A stretch of DNA of 64,000 nt. It comes from JACVCJ01 sp052437175 (GTDB lineage: Bacteria; Bacteroidota; Bacteroidia; CAIKAF01). Both the position numbers and the translations under genes were made by a program. The stretch is from positions 1 to 64,000 of the forward strand of contig JBQVOK010000007.1 of NCBI GenBank assembly GCA_052437175.1. Direction: 5' to 3'. Shown piece by piece: positions 33,091 through 43,077 of this stretch (positions within the stretch are counted from its first letter, which is position 1; each line of letters opens with the position of its first letter). The notes under the pieces are model-generated. The model was given only the letters and a program-made list of their open reading frames with translations. It did no database searches and was not told where the DNA came from.

Positions 33091-33528
33091 CAGGAAGCCG
33101 GTAAAAGCAGAGAGCGGTAAATAAACCGGGCTTCGGAGCAAAGCAGGGTCCGGGAACATGGCGGCATGTTCATTGGCACTTGAGAGATCCGGACGCGGCT
33201 CAGGGTCAGAAACCGGGTGTTTTTGTAACGGGGTGAAGAGAGAAAATTACACCGCAAGTTGAGGAACTTTTCGCTGGGCTGCAAGGCAACAGGTCCTATG
33301 CAAAATTTATACAGGAGCGTTCATTTAGCGGAGAAGATCGCGCCGTTTGCGGCATACAAAAATGCCATAGAGGCATATCTGCACGGCGGAAAATATACAA
33401 ACGGTAGGGGCGGTTGTAGGAACGGCGTAAGGCAGCTAACAGCTGACAGTACATAGCTAACAAACTACAAATGAACACCTGGCGTGACATATTTGCGCTT
33501 TACAGCGTTGGAGGAGTGCTACATGCCG

Positions 33529-33556
33529 TTCGTACCCCTGTGACAAGGGGTACGAA
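33529..33556. repeat. Perfect 11-bp inverted repeat in the inter-cassette spacer
   Basis: Arms TTCGTACCCCT (33529-33539) and AGGGGTACGAA (33546-33556) enclose a 6-nt loop. No T run follows on either strand, so it is not a standard intrinsic terminator. It may be a protein-binding dyad or the remnant of a mobile-element end. Confidence 0.6.
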
Positions 33557-33618
33557 GGAGTTGTTCAGCCCCCCGGGCGGAGTATCTGAACTCCGTTCGA
33601 CCCGCAGGTATACCCCGC

Positions 33619-33846
33619 AGACGGCGTATTTTACCCCCGTTAAAGGTGTTGTACAACAGCCTCAGACCACTACCTGCAGGGGTACAACGCGTTACCGCAT
33701 ACCGTTAACGATCTGTAGCAGGGTATTGCATACCGTACCGCATGGGTAGAACGGCCTGTGAGGCCCTGTTGAGTGCGTCTGTCTGCTCCGCATAACCCGT
33801 AGCACAACACCGCGAACGGTGTATTTTGTACCGTAGACGGTGTTTT
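33619..33846 (+). repeat. Three imperfect copies of a 12-14 bp word
   Basis: AGACGGCGTATTTT (33619-33632), GAACGGTGTATTTT (33814-33827) and AGACGGTGTTTT (33835-33846) share a core RACGGYGT. The last two lie 21 nt apart, about two helical turns. Function is unknown and chance similarity cannot be excluded. Confidence 0.3.
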
Positions 33847-33894
33847 GCTTCGTCTGAGTTGCACGCAGGGGTTTAGAGGGGATTTGAATGGGAA

Positions 33895-33933
33895 GAAAGA
33901 AAAACGCCGGAGTCCCCACAGGGGACTCCGGCG
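33895..33933 (-). terminator. Strong intrinsic terminator right after the cassette 3 RHS gene
   Basis: On the minus strand GCCGGAGTCCCC-type 13-bp arms (33905-33917 with 33921-33933) pair perfectly around a 3-nt loop and are followed by TTTTTCTTTCTT. The hairpin begins 10 nt after the RHS stop, so nothing else is co-transcribed behind this RHS tip. Confidence 0.85.
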
Positions 33934-33943
33934 CAATAAAGAT

Positions 33944-36900
33944 TTACTTATGGGATGAATAAATAAATCTACTTTCAACATATCTCACCCCAATTACTTG
34001 TATCACAACCATACCCGCATGTGGTCCGGATAATGGAGAACCATCATTACTCCATATTGTAACTATCTTTTTACTATGGGTGGTGCTATAGTCAAAATTT
34101 CCGCCTCCTACAATAGGTACATATCCCACATCAACAGGACCTGCATCCGCATCGTAAATAGGAGAGCTTGGAGTGTCCCCATAAACAGTTACATGGTCCA
34201 TACCATAGCCATCTACATTCGAAATTGCTCGTATAATAACAGTACCTGAGATAAACCTGTTCCTTGACTGTTTTTGAACAGGTTTCCGAGTAACAAAGCC
34301 GATCCCAAAGAAAGTATATGACTCTCTAACTGTTTCTGTTAATGGCGTAAAATATAAATAGTCCTGCCGCCCTTTTCCGCCATGATTATTAAGTACCTGA
34401 GATCGAATATCAGCATTTAATACATCATCTGTCACTCTGGAATCACCTTTTACTTGATGCAAAACAAGATCTCGACTACTTTTTCTTCCTCTGTACGTTG
34501 CTTTTATACTCTCCCAATCATCTCTTTGCTTAAGAGCTTTTTTCTCTTTTCTAGTACCCTTAATTCTATCACCTAAAGGATCACTAAAAACAGTTGGAAA
34601 ATTCTCAAAAACTGCATAAGAACTTATTCCTATTGTAGGTTTAGGATCGAGGTTCCACCTTCTGGCCACCCTCGGATCATACTGCCAAAACTCTGCAGTA
34701 TAGCTTGTTCCATCCAGTCCAACTACCTCATTGTCCTTCATCTGCCCGTTAAACCCAAACCTATACGCCGACAGAGAATCCGGGTCGCAGATGAGGGTAT
34801 CGGTAATGTTCATTTCTTCCAGGATCACGTAGTCGATGTTGGGTACACAGCCTTTAGAAGAGAACGAGGAATAAAACCCGATACCGCAGCTGGCATCATT
34901 GGCCGTGAAAATAAATTCGTAGGCCTGTGATGTTGTACACATCATTGTAGAGGAGCTCTGCAGGTTACCCATGATCATGACCGGTACATCGCAGAATAAA
35001 TTTACCCGAAAACGTACCCGGTACTGCTTGCCCGGAACCGCCGTAAACAAGCGGACCAGGGATACGCCATTGCGATTGACACGCATTTGTCCGCTGCTGA
35101 CCGTAGGATTGCTCATATCGTCCACATAGAACCAGTCGGTAGTAGCTGCGCTGAACTGGTCGTTGAACACCTCCGTATACGTAGTATCCGAGAACTCTTC
35201 GCAATCCAGGCGGTACTGCTTGCGTTCTTCCATCAGCATACCAAAAGGATAGTAATCGTAGGTATTCAGTATCTCCGGCTCGTAATACTGCGCTTCTTCG
35301 CTTTCGCAAATGAGTTTTTTGCGGTCGCTTACCGTGGCATGTACATTGCCCAGGTGATTGCTGAGCTCGTACTGTTTTGTACCGCGGTCCAGCTTTTGTA
35401 TGCCCGGGGTCTGTGCTTCAAAATGAATAAGCTCATCGCGGGTCCAGGTGCCCAGGCGACTGCTGCCGTACATGATATTCTCCGTAAGCTTCAGGTAGGG
35501 ATCGCCCTCTTCGTCTTTACCGCCGCGGTATATGCCCAGTATATTACCCTGTGCGTCCAGGCTGTAGAATTCTGTCCATTTGCCGGCCCCCACCGGGATC
35601 ACGGTTTTGGCAATACGGTGTCCGGCGGCATCGTAATGGAATTCCAGGTCGGGCTTCAGGGAACCGGATGCCCGGTACACCGCCGTTACCTTACCGTAGG
35701 TGTTCCAGCGGATCTCGGCAATCTGCTCGGCATCGTCGCGCAGCAGGTTCCCGATAAGATCGTATTCGTAGTTATTCGCTCCCTGGTTGTCCACATCGTA
35801 ATTCACAAGTGCGGTGAACAATGGATCATCCGCTACCTGCAGCAACTGATTTTTGCCGTTATCGTATGTATATACGAATTCGTCGAATTGCTGCCCGGCT
35901 TTATTGTAGCGGTCCAGGGTCTTGATGTTACCATCGTGATCGTAGGTATAGGCCGTACGGAACATGTCCGTTTCCGGCGCAGCCGGATTCCAGGGCGTAA
36001 TAGTCGCCTGGTAATTATTCTGAATATAGGTGTGGCTGCCTTTGATGCGGTTCAGCTGATCGTAGGCAAAGACCTGCAGCAGCGGCTCCGATTTCTGCAG
36101 ATCGGCAACCTGCTTGAGGGTATTGTTCATGGCCACGATGTTGCCGTTATACAGGTTACGGTTGCTGTAATAAGCCGCCGGCACCGCCAGTTGAAAATCC
36201 ACATGCGTACCGTTGATGGCCGTATAATCGTTCTCGTAGTAGGTAAGCGACATTCCATAGGCATCGCGGGCCACGAACCGGGTAGTTCCACCCGTATAGC
36301 CATCCTGGCCCGGTTCTCTTCTCGGGTACAGGTTATCGCTGTTGATGCTCTTAAGCCAGCCGTGTATCGTATAGGTGTAATCGGCGCCCTGGCTTTTGTA
36401 GGGACCGTATTCCGTGCGGGCCATCGGACCATGATAGAAATACTCGTACGCGGCATCCGTATCGAACCAGTAGCCGTCTTTGCTGGTCTTAGCCTCCCGT
36501 ATACGGTTCTGATCGTCATAGGTATAACGGTGTATGAACTTATCCTGGCGGCTACGGTTCAGGGCTACCTCGCGTACTTTGCCGCTTACCAGGTCGTACC
36601 TGTAGTCTACCTTGCTGTACCGGAAGTTATACGTAAAGTCCAGCGGATCGCTGTCGGGCATCAGCGTATTGTCGTTCAGCATCTGCCGCACGTTCCCGTG
36701 GTAGTCGTAGTCATAGTGCGTGGCGGCTGTAAAGCTTTCGTCGCCGGCGGGGAACCCTTCTTCCGGCTGGTACGTAGTGCAGACCACGCGTTTGCGCAGG
36801 TTCTCCTGGCTAAAGAAGCCCGCAGGGTACAGTACTCCTGAGGGAACAAAAGCTATATCATCGTAATAGGTGCGGGTACACTGGCCTTTGGTATAACCAC

Positions 36901-39900
36901 TGGCAAAGAATGCGGCCGTGCCTACCGGGTTATGCAGGTAGGCCAGCGAGGGACTCTGCAGGTCGGTACGGCTCATTTGTCCTACTTCGGTGATACGGCT
37001 TTGTCCATCGTATATCGTAAAGGAATACACCCGGCCTTCATTCCGTTGCTTCGCATTCTGGGAGAGCACAACGCGGCCCAGGTTATCGTAGTAGAACGTG
37101 CTCAGTCCGCCATCCGGGGTTTGCTGGCTGGTGGCCTGGTTGAATGCGTTGTAGCAATAACGGGTCGTAAGCGCATAGCTTTCCAGGTACTGCGAACTGA
37201 CCGGCGACAGGCTGCCGTCGTTGTGGTCGGGCTTGGATTCCGTACCGGCTACCCGCGCAGCGTTCACAGCAGGCATATCTGCCAGCGGAATGCGTTTTAC
37301 AGCCCGGGGAGGCACCGTACGGGCCAGGTTCCCGGCACGGTCGTAATAGTATAGCGTAAAATGATACTCGTCGCTTTCATACACGGCATTCAGTGTTTCC
37401 AGGGCCGACATACACTGCGTGAGATAGGCCTCGCGGTAGGCATTCCGTACCTGTTCCAGGTAAGCCTGGTAATCGTTATACGCCGTTTCGGCGGCCAGGT
37501 CCAGCAGGTACTGCACACATTCGTCGATCACCGTATCTTTCGGGAAGGGTACCACAGGCTCGTTGCAATTGATATCGTAACTAAAATCGACCGGGGTATC
37601 CCATTCATCTTCCCCTTCATTCAGCAACATGCTCTTTTCAGACTGCTGTCCTCCGGCAGAAGGCCAGATTTTACGGGCAAGCGTTGTACGAAGCTTACCT
37701 TTTCTGTCTACATCGGCCAGCACACCATAGCGGGCCTGCGGCTCTCCGCCCCTGTCATCACAGCAGGCAACGACCCCGAGCGAGATAAGCATAGGCAGAT
37801 CGCCCTGTAAAGGAGGCATTTTGAGTCCCACATACGAAGAGTCGCAGATACAGTTCGGGTTCAGGAATGTATTGTCGATCTGTAGTGTAATGGTCATATC
37901 GTTGTAATTATAGCTGGCCTGCACACCGTTCACCGTATTGGCCTGCGCCACCAGTGCATCCAGGAAATCGCTGAACGAAGGATAGCTGCTGTTGTACTGC
38001 AGGGTTATATCCGGAAGTTCCACACAGGATGGGACACTGAAACTACCAAGCATACCGGTTATACTGTAATTACCGTAAGGCCAGCTTATTGGAATTTCAG
38101 CAAAGACAGAATCTATATACCCCATATCGAGCGTGGTAGTCATATACGTGCAGGGCTCCTCATTGCAGGGGTCGCAGTTCTTGAGCGGCATGCAGCTCTT
38201 GAAATACAGGGCCCGTTCCACATTGCCTGTAAGTATGAATACCACTTTCCCGGAGTAGGAGTACTCGCCGTTCTCTGATTGCGACATATCGGCATAGACG
38301 CCCTCTACGGAAATAACCTGGCTTATATCTACCGGATCGCCGTTCGTATACGTCTCTTCGGCCACGATACAATCTCCGAAGCCGATAAATGCCAGGTTTT
38401 GCTCGGTTGTCTGTATGGCTTTGCTCAGGGTATTATAGATATACAAAAGATTCTCATGTGCCTGGGTATTACAGCGGGGGTCCTGCACCGCATCACATTC
38501 GCTGGCATACACATTGCGCAGGGTGTTTGCCGTAGCAATGGTACCGTTCAGTTTTTCTACCGTAGTTCCGGGCGGAATGTAATAAAACGTATTGCCTGTT
38601 TCTACTACCGCACCAAAGCTGAACGCCGGGTCGGAGGTCGGCGTTGTGGTCACCGGTGTTACCTGGTAGATGGAAGGGAAAGTATAGGTAAGCGCGGGCG
38701 GGAACGAAATGGTACTTGTCCCGGTATTCAGGTTTAAAATGATCTGGGCATTATTTACTGTATTGCGCAGGGTACATGCCGGGGTGCTTCCGTCGAACAG
38801 CCAGGTGTAACTGGCCGGATTGGTTTCGTGACCCAGTATGGTACGCAGGTTGGGAGTAATAAACATCTCGTAGTTCGTGAGCGGCAGAGCCGTGCCGGTA
38901 ACCCAGAGGTCGCCATTGGTGCTCAGGGCATTTATAAGCGCTTTCAGGTCTTTGATATCCTGCGTGGGTTTGCAGATACCTCTTCCGCTGGCGCTGCAGC
39001 CGGTGAGCGGCAGGCAGGTGGTGAAGGGGATCTCTATACTGGCAGGTGTTCCGTCAATTATATACCCGTACAGGGAAGGTCCTCCCGGGCCGTTATGTAC
39101 ATCGGCCAGCAAATAAATATCCGACCAGTCGTAATAAGAAGGCACACCGGCCGGCCAGCTGAGTGTTGTGGTGCAGCTGCCTGCGGTAACGATCGTAACG
39201 AGGGTAGAGGTTACGGTAATATTTGCGTTGAAACTGCCCAGTCCGTCCAGGTGCTGATATAACGTGGAGCCAAGGTACTGCCCGGCACTGAGGTCAACAA
39301 CCGTATTCGTTCCGACTGCCAGAAAGGAATTCTGTGCGAGCACGCTGAGCATATTTTCAAAATCGATCTGCATGGGGCATTTCCCTGTAACCGTCTGCCC
39401 GGCCTGTACAGCATATTCGTCAAATTCGTCCGGGTTGGGCGGATCGCTGAAGCCTGCTTCTGCAAGCATAGAACTGAAAGAAGGGAAACGCTGGTCTTTA
39501 TGTGCATAGAAGTACATATCCGGGAACCCGCAGGGATTCACCGTATTGCCGGCAAAATATTCCAGCGTGCTCTGCAGATCGGGCGGCAGGCTGTATTCAT
39601 TGTTCCCGATACAATCGGTATGAATGCCGTTGCGTTTCGTGGTCTGGTATACGTCCATGGCCAGTCCCATAGCCTCCTGGCGTACCGTTGCATACAGGAT
39701 GGCCGTTCGGCGCCATATCTGGTCGGCCTGGGGCACGGTAGAAAAATCGATGGACGTAATAAGCGGACAGGGCGGGATCGGCGCAATACCACAATTTACG
39801 TTGGCATAGGCGATCTGCACAATATTGGCCGGCACCCCGCTGATGGGCTGGTACGTCATGAGTTTGTAGAACATGATGTCTTTTGCCGTAACGGGCGGTC

Positions 39901-42900
39901 CAGCGTTCATCAGGTTCTGGTTGGCAAAAGAGCCGGGATCTGAAAAGAAGGGGTCCGCAGCCAATATGGTGTTTATAACGGCTACCGGTGTCATGGAACC
40001 CGAAAGTCCCAGTTCGGCTACGGCCACCGAAGCCGGGTAACGCTCCAGCATGCGGGCATATTCGTAGGTGTTTACTTCCACATTGGTGCCAGCTCCATTG
40101 TCTACCTGGCTTGTATACGTAAATGCATTGCTGCAGAACTGGTATTTAAAATATTCCGGGTGAAATACCACCAGGGACTTGGCAAAGGACGGGCGCCAGG
40201 CATCTAAAAAGTCGGAAAGGTTCTCCAGGAATTCGGGATAGATATAACGGGTGCCCGTGAGCGGATCGGTCTCGGGTGTTACCCAGTTTTCCGGTTCGGG
40301 TGAAAAACTACCGTCCTCGTTCTCGGTCACGGTAATACGTACCCGGTTACCCAGCTCGTCGTAATAACCGCGTTTCCAGGTATTGTCCGTCGGATCGAAG
40401 TAACGGGGTCTTTTCCAGGAACCTTTGAGTCCCCCGGCAGATATGGGCGCAAATTCCAGGCTTCCGGCCTGTGGCGTGCTGCTGAACGGATCTACAAATT
40501 GTTCCTGTGCCCGCACCGGTAATTCGTTGCTCACATTAAAGATGGATACGGGGTAGGCAGACGCGTCGCCGGCGGCAAATTCGCCATATTGGCCCATAAG
40601 CGATACGTCCTGCAGCATCATCTCGTATCCCAGGCTGCATTCGTCCTTATAGGCTTCGCCGCAGAGGCTCCGGCACTGCTCCTTCAGGTTATTGTACATG
40701 GCAATGGCCGCTTCCTGGCTGCCGAGGTCGGCTTCGTTCTCTGCCACAAAATCCTCTTCGTCTCCTAATGCATCCAGGCAGGATTCACAGTCGATAAAAC
40801 AGTCCGAAACATCGGGCGGGTCATAAAAGAAAGACAACGGCTTCAGGCAGGTATCCCGGCTCATGATGATGTCCAGGTATTCTTCCAGGGCATCGGAGGC
40901 AACCGTAAGTTTTTTCACCAGGTTGTACGCCCCCATTTTCAGGGGTACGATGGTATCGTAATCATAGTCGTAAGGATCACCGTCCTGGCATTCGTCGTTT
41001 ATTACGCTTCCCGGAATGCGTATGGTCATGGGGCCATTGCCCTGGGCATTGCCGATGATGTAATTTCCGCAATCGTCCGTTAGGCTTATTTCCAGGTCGT
41101 AAATACAATCGGCACAGAAATCGGGCACACAGTCGTCCTCAAAATCGCGGCCGGTTAAGGTATAGCTTATATGGTAATCCTTATCGGATGTCACCATCAG
41201 GAAATGGTTTGCCGTGTACGACGTAAGATCTGCCGAGGGCAGGTTCTGGTTACCATGCGGATTGGCCGTGGTTATTTCCAGGAGATCTTCGTTCACTTCT
41301 TCGCCCAGGTCTTCGAGCGGTGTACCGTTTCCGTCCACCTGTAAAGGGTCCAGGTTATCCGGCGACTTACCCGCCAGCGAGGTGGCAATGGTCTTGCCGG
41401 CCAGGTCGGTATAGGTAATGCTCACCTGCCCGTTGGCATCTTTGATCATACTTTTCTGGTAATAGCCCGCATAACCGGCATCGGTACCAAAGAGGCGGTT
41501 CAGGTCGGTCTGCGACGGATTGCCGTATACATACTGCGTTTCGTGCCCGTTACCGATACGGTGATCATAGCCTACCCCGCTCTGTATCTTGGGGCGGGAG
41601 GCATTGTCCGCTTCGTAAATAATACGGGTGAACGGAAAATCAAAGGCATCGGGCAGGCGGCCCTGCGGCCCGTTCATATCCGGATTGTTGTCTGAATAGT
41701 ACAGGCCCGCTCCGCGGGAATCTCCCATGCCCTGCGATTCACCATAACATAAACCGTTCTCCGGAGGGATAAAATCAAAATTGAGGTAACTGTATTTAAA
41801 ACCCCACCAGTCCTGGTTGTAATTTACCTTATAGGAGAAACCACGTTCGGTAACGGCGGGCAGGGTGCTTACGGCCGGGCGGCCCAGGAAATCGTAGATC
41901 GTTTCCGCAACAACACCCATTTTAGTATAATCATTAATATCGGCGCTGCCAATGGCTGCCGCCACATTTTCCTGCCGTATCCGAAGCGTTCCGTCTGCAT
42001 AGGTGCCTTTGGGCAGTATTTTACCATCTTCGGTAAAACTTACCGTATACTGCGCATTGATGTGGTTCAGCAGGTAACTGTTCCCGAAGCTTATTTTCTG
42101 TTTAGATCCCGGCGGGGCATCGTCCACGGTAAGTGTACCGCTGTTGGCATCGTCGAAGGACCAGGGCCCGAACAGGTCATCTTCCAGTGCGGGGCCGCCC
42201 CGGGTTACCCCGCGTACACGTGCTACCACGTAACCGGTAGTGTAAACAACGGGGATATAAAACGTATTCTGGCTGGCCGGAACACGCACCCGCGAGGCAT
42301 TGTTCTTAAACTGTACCGGTAAGGAGCCTGATGGTATCTGCGTACTGAAATCGGTACCAAAATCTTCCACAAAGACCCATTCCAGCTCATATTCCGAGAC
42401 CCAGGGCAGTGTATTCCAGCGTACCACAACCACATTGTCCATATTGTACCGGTCTGTCTGTTCCAGCGGGTTCCCGGACATGAACGTGGTAACCCGTGCC
42501 GGAAGGCTGGCGGGCATATTGTAATAGCGGGTGCGCTGCAATTCCACTTCAATGCGGATATCATCGGGAATATTTGCGGTGGGAATGGCGGTCCCGTTCG
42601 CATCCTGGGCATTTACGGCCAGTATGCTCACATCGCATTTATAGGCATCCTTATACACTTTAAAAGAACGTTCCAGGTCTTTTTCCGTGAGCAGCAGCGG
42701 CGATTTTTCCACCTCGAGCGTAATGTACTCCGTGATCACGGAGGATGGACTGCCGAAGGGGTTTACCGTGCGGTACTGCACTTCCAGGTCTACCGAAACT
42801 TTAACATGGCCGTCGTAACAGATATTATCATCCGGGTCTACAAAGAGCGACACCAGGATATCGGCACTTTTATCGCGAAAGTCGGCCGTACCGGCTGCAA

Positions 42901-43072
42901 TGGCCGAAAAGGAAGGATCGGTGACCCCTGCCCCTGCCGGGCCGCCTGTAAACTGGTTCACCGTATAATCGGCCGTAATATTGGGAATATTAGGCTGTGC
43001 ATAGCCATATTGCAGCAGTATGCTAACGGATAGGAACAGTATAAATCGTATGAATACATTCTTGTTTCTCAT
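33944..43072 (-). CDS. Giant YD-repeat RHS protein (DUF6443-type), cassette 3, with a different tip
   Basis: This 3,042-aa secreted protein is collinear with the RHS protein of cassette 2. Its signal peptide (MRNKNVFIRFILFLSVSILL...YAQ) leads into the same mature start QPNIPNI. Shared landmarks include ETIYDFLGRPAVSTLPAV, the Cys-rich CADCIYDLEISL and CESCLDAL sections, YD repeats (YDRAGNLARTVPP, FYYDNLGRVVLSQNAK), YELSNHLGNVH near residue 2567 and YPFGML near 2610. A Cys-containing beta-sandwich insert comes before GFNGQMKDNEV, whose GFNG is near 2769, as in the paralogue. The core then departs from the usual form (YDPRVARRWNLDPKP). The last ~205 residues are an unrecognised, beta-rich tip ending VRYVESRFIYSSHK, in AT-rich DNA. 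No small gene follows; a terminator starts 10 nt later, so an immunity gene is either absent or elsewhere. Confidence 0.88.
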   Translation of the reverse strand: MRNKNVFIRFILFLSVSILLQYGYAQPNIPNITADYTVNQFTGGPAGAGVTDPSFSAIAAGTADFRDKSADILVSLFVDPDDNICYDGHVKVSVDLEVQYRTVNPFGSPSSVITEYITLEVEKSPLLLTEKDLERSFKVYKDAYKCDVSILAVNAQDANGTAIPTANIPDDIRIEVELQRTRYYNMPASLPARVTTFMSGNPLEQTDRYNMDNVVVVRWNTLPWVSEYELEWVFVEDFGTDFSTQIPSGSLPVQFKNNASRVRVPASQNTFYIPVVYTTGYVVARVRGVTRGGPALEDDLFGPWSFDDANSGTLTVDDAPPGSKQKISFGNSYLLNHINAQYTVSFTEDGKILPKGTYADGTLRIRQENVAAAIGSADINDYTKMGVVAETIYDFLGRPAVSTLPAVTERGFSYKVNYNQDWWGFKYSYLNFDFIPPENGLCYGESQGMGDSRGAGLYYSDNNPDMNGPQGRLPDAFDFPFTRIIYEADNASRPKIQSGVGYDHRIGNGHETQYVYGNPSQTDLNRLFGTDAGYAGYYQKSMIKDANGQVSITYTDLAGKTIATSLAGKSPDNLDPLQVDGNGTPLEDLGEEVNEDLLEITTANPHGNQNLPSADLTSYTANHFLMVTSDKDYHISYTLTGRDFEDDCVPDFCADCIYDLEISLTDDCGNYIIGNAQGNGPMTIRIPGSVINDECQDGDPYDYDYDTIVPLKMGAYNLVKKLTVASDALEEYLDIIMSRDTCLKPLSFFYDPPDVSDCFIDCESCLDALGDEEDFVAENEADLGSQEAAIAMYNNLKEQCRSLCGEAYKDECSLGYEMMLQDVSLMGQYGEFAAGDASAYPVSIFNVSNELPVRAQEQFVDPFSSTPQAGSLEFAPISAGGLKGSWKRPRYFDPTDNTWKRGYYDELGNRVRITVTENEDGSFSPEPENWVTPETDPLTGTRYIYPEFLENLSDFLDAWRPSFAKSLVVFHPEYFKYQFCSNAFTYTSQVDNGAGTNVEVNTYEYARMLERYPASVAVAELGLSGSMTPVAVINTILAADPFFSDPGSFANQNLMNAGPPVTAKDIMFYKLMTYQPISGVPANIVQIAYANVNCGIAPIPPCPLITSIDFSTVPQADQIWRRTAILYATVRQEAMGLAMDVYQTTKRNGIHTDCIGNNEYSLPPDLQSTLEYFAGNTVNPCGFPDMYFYAHKDQRFPSFSSMLAEAGFSDPPNPDEFDEYAVQAGQTVTGKCPMQIDFENMLSVLAQNSFLAVGTNTVVDLSAGQYLGSTLYQHLDGLGSFNANITVTSTLVTIVTAGSCTTTLSWPAGVPSYYDWSDIYLLADVHNGPGGPSLYGYIIDGTPASIEIPFTTCLPLTGCSASGRGICKPTQDIKDLKALINALSTNGDLWVTGTALPLTNYEMFITPNLRTILGHETNPASYTWLFDGSTPACTLRNTVNNAQIILNLNTGTSTISFPPALTYTFPSIYQVTPVTTTPTSDPAFSFGAVVETGNTFYYIPPGTTVEKLNGTIATANTLRNVYASECDAVQDPRCNTQAHENLLYIYNTLSKAIQTTEQNLAFIGFGDCIVAEETYTNGDPVDISQVISVEGVYADMSQSENGEYSYSGKVVFILTGNVERALYFKSCMPLKNCDPCNEEPCTYMTTTLDMGYIDSVFAEIPISWPYGNYSITGMLGSFSVPSCVELPDITLQYNSSYPSFSDFLDALVAQANTVNGVQASYNYNDMTITLQIDNTFLNPNCICDSSYVGLKMPPLQGDLPMLISLGVVACCDDRGGEPQARYGVLADVDRKGKLRTTLARKIWPSAGGQQSEKSMLLNEGEDEWDTPVDFSYDINCNEPVVPFPKDTVIDECVQYLLDLAAETAYNDYQAYLEQVRNAYREAYLTQCMSALETLNAVYESDEYHFTLYYYDRAGNLARTVPPRAVKRIPLADMPAVNAARVAGTESKPDHNDGSLSPVSSQYLESYALTTRYCYNAFNQATSQQTPDGGLSTFYYDNLGRVVLSQNAKQRNEGRVYSFTIYDGQSRITEVGQMSRTDLQSPSLAYLHNPVGTAAFFASGYTKGQCTRTYYDDIAFVPSGVLYPAGFFSQENLRKRVVCTTYQPEEGFPAGDESFTAATHYDYDYHGNVRQMLNDNTLMPDSDPLDFTYNFRYSKVDYRYDLVSGKVREVALNRSRQDKFIHRYTYDDQNRIREAKTSKDGYWFDTDAAYEYFYHGPMARTEYGPYKSQGADYTYTIHGWLKSINSDNLYPRREPGQDGYTGGTTRFVARDAYGMSLTYYENDYTAINGTHVDFQLAVPAAYYSNRNLYNGNIVAMNNTLKQVADLQKSEPLLQVFAYDQLNRIKGSHTYIQNNYQATITPWNPAAPETDMFRTAYTYDHDGNIKTLDRYNKAGQQFDEFVYTYDNGKNQLLQVADDPLFTALVNYDVDNQGANNYEYDLIGNLLRDDAEQIAEIRWNTYGKVTAVYRASGSLKPDLEFHYDAAGHRIAKTVIPVGAGKWTEFYSLDAQGNILGIYRGGKDEEGDPYLKLTENIMYGSSRLGTWTRDELIHFEAQTPGIQKLDRGTKQYELSNHLGNVHATVSDRKKLICESEEAQYYEPEILNTYDYYPFGMLMEERKQYRLDCEEFSDTTYTEVFNDQFSAATTDWFYVDDMSNPTVSSGQMRVNRNGVSLVRLFTAVPGKQYRVRFRVNLFCDVPVMIMGNLQSSSTMMCTTSQAYEFIFTANDASCGIGFYSSFSSKGCVPNIDYVILEEMNITDTLICDPDSLSAYRFGFNGQMKDNEVVGLDGTSYTAEFWQYDPRVARRWNLDPKPTIGISSYAVFENFPTVFSDPLGDRIKGTRKEKKALKQRDDWESIKATYRGRKSSRDLVLHQVKGDSRVTDDVLNADIRSQVLNNHGGKGRQDYLYFTPLTETVRESYTFFGIGFVTRKPVQKQSRNRFISGTVIIRAISNVDGYGMDHVTVYGDTPSSPIYDADAGPVDVGYVPIVGGGNFDYSTTHSKKIVTIWSNDGSPLSGPHAGMVVIQVIGVRYVESRFIYSSHK

Positions 43073-43077
43073 GGCGA

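Larger units (their letters stand above)
33045..33943. other. 900-bp gene-free spacer between RHS cassettes 2 and 3
   Basis: No coding sequence is convincing here. From right to left it holds the terminator of cassette 3 (33895-33933), three imperfect copies of an (A/G)ACGG(T/C)GTATTTT word, a perfect 11-bp hairpin at 33529-33556, a smaller 6-bp hairpin at 33578-33595, and a leader hairpin at 33071-33090 just before the cassette 2 start. The promoter of cassette 2 must lie in its left part. The mid section could be eroded coding sequence or mobile-element remains, but nothing recognisable survives. Confidence 0.55.

Noticed and set aside
33529..33556. 11-bp hairpin considered as one end of an insertion sequence
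   Set aside because: No transposase gene, matching second end or target-site duplication was found nearby.
33296..33981. Several short open frames in the inter-cassette spacer
   Set aside because: None has a start signal, recognisable motif or paralogue; the region is full of hairpins and a terminator.
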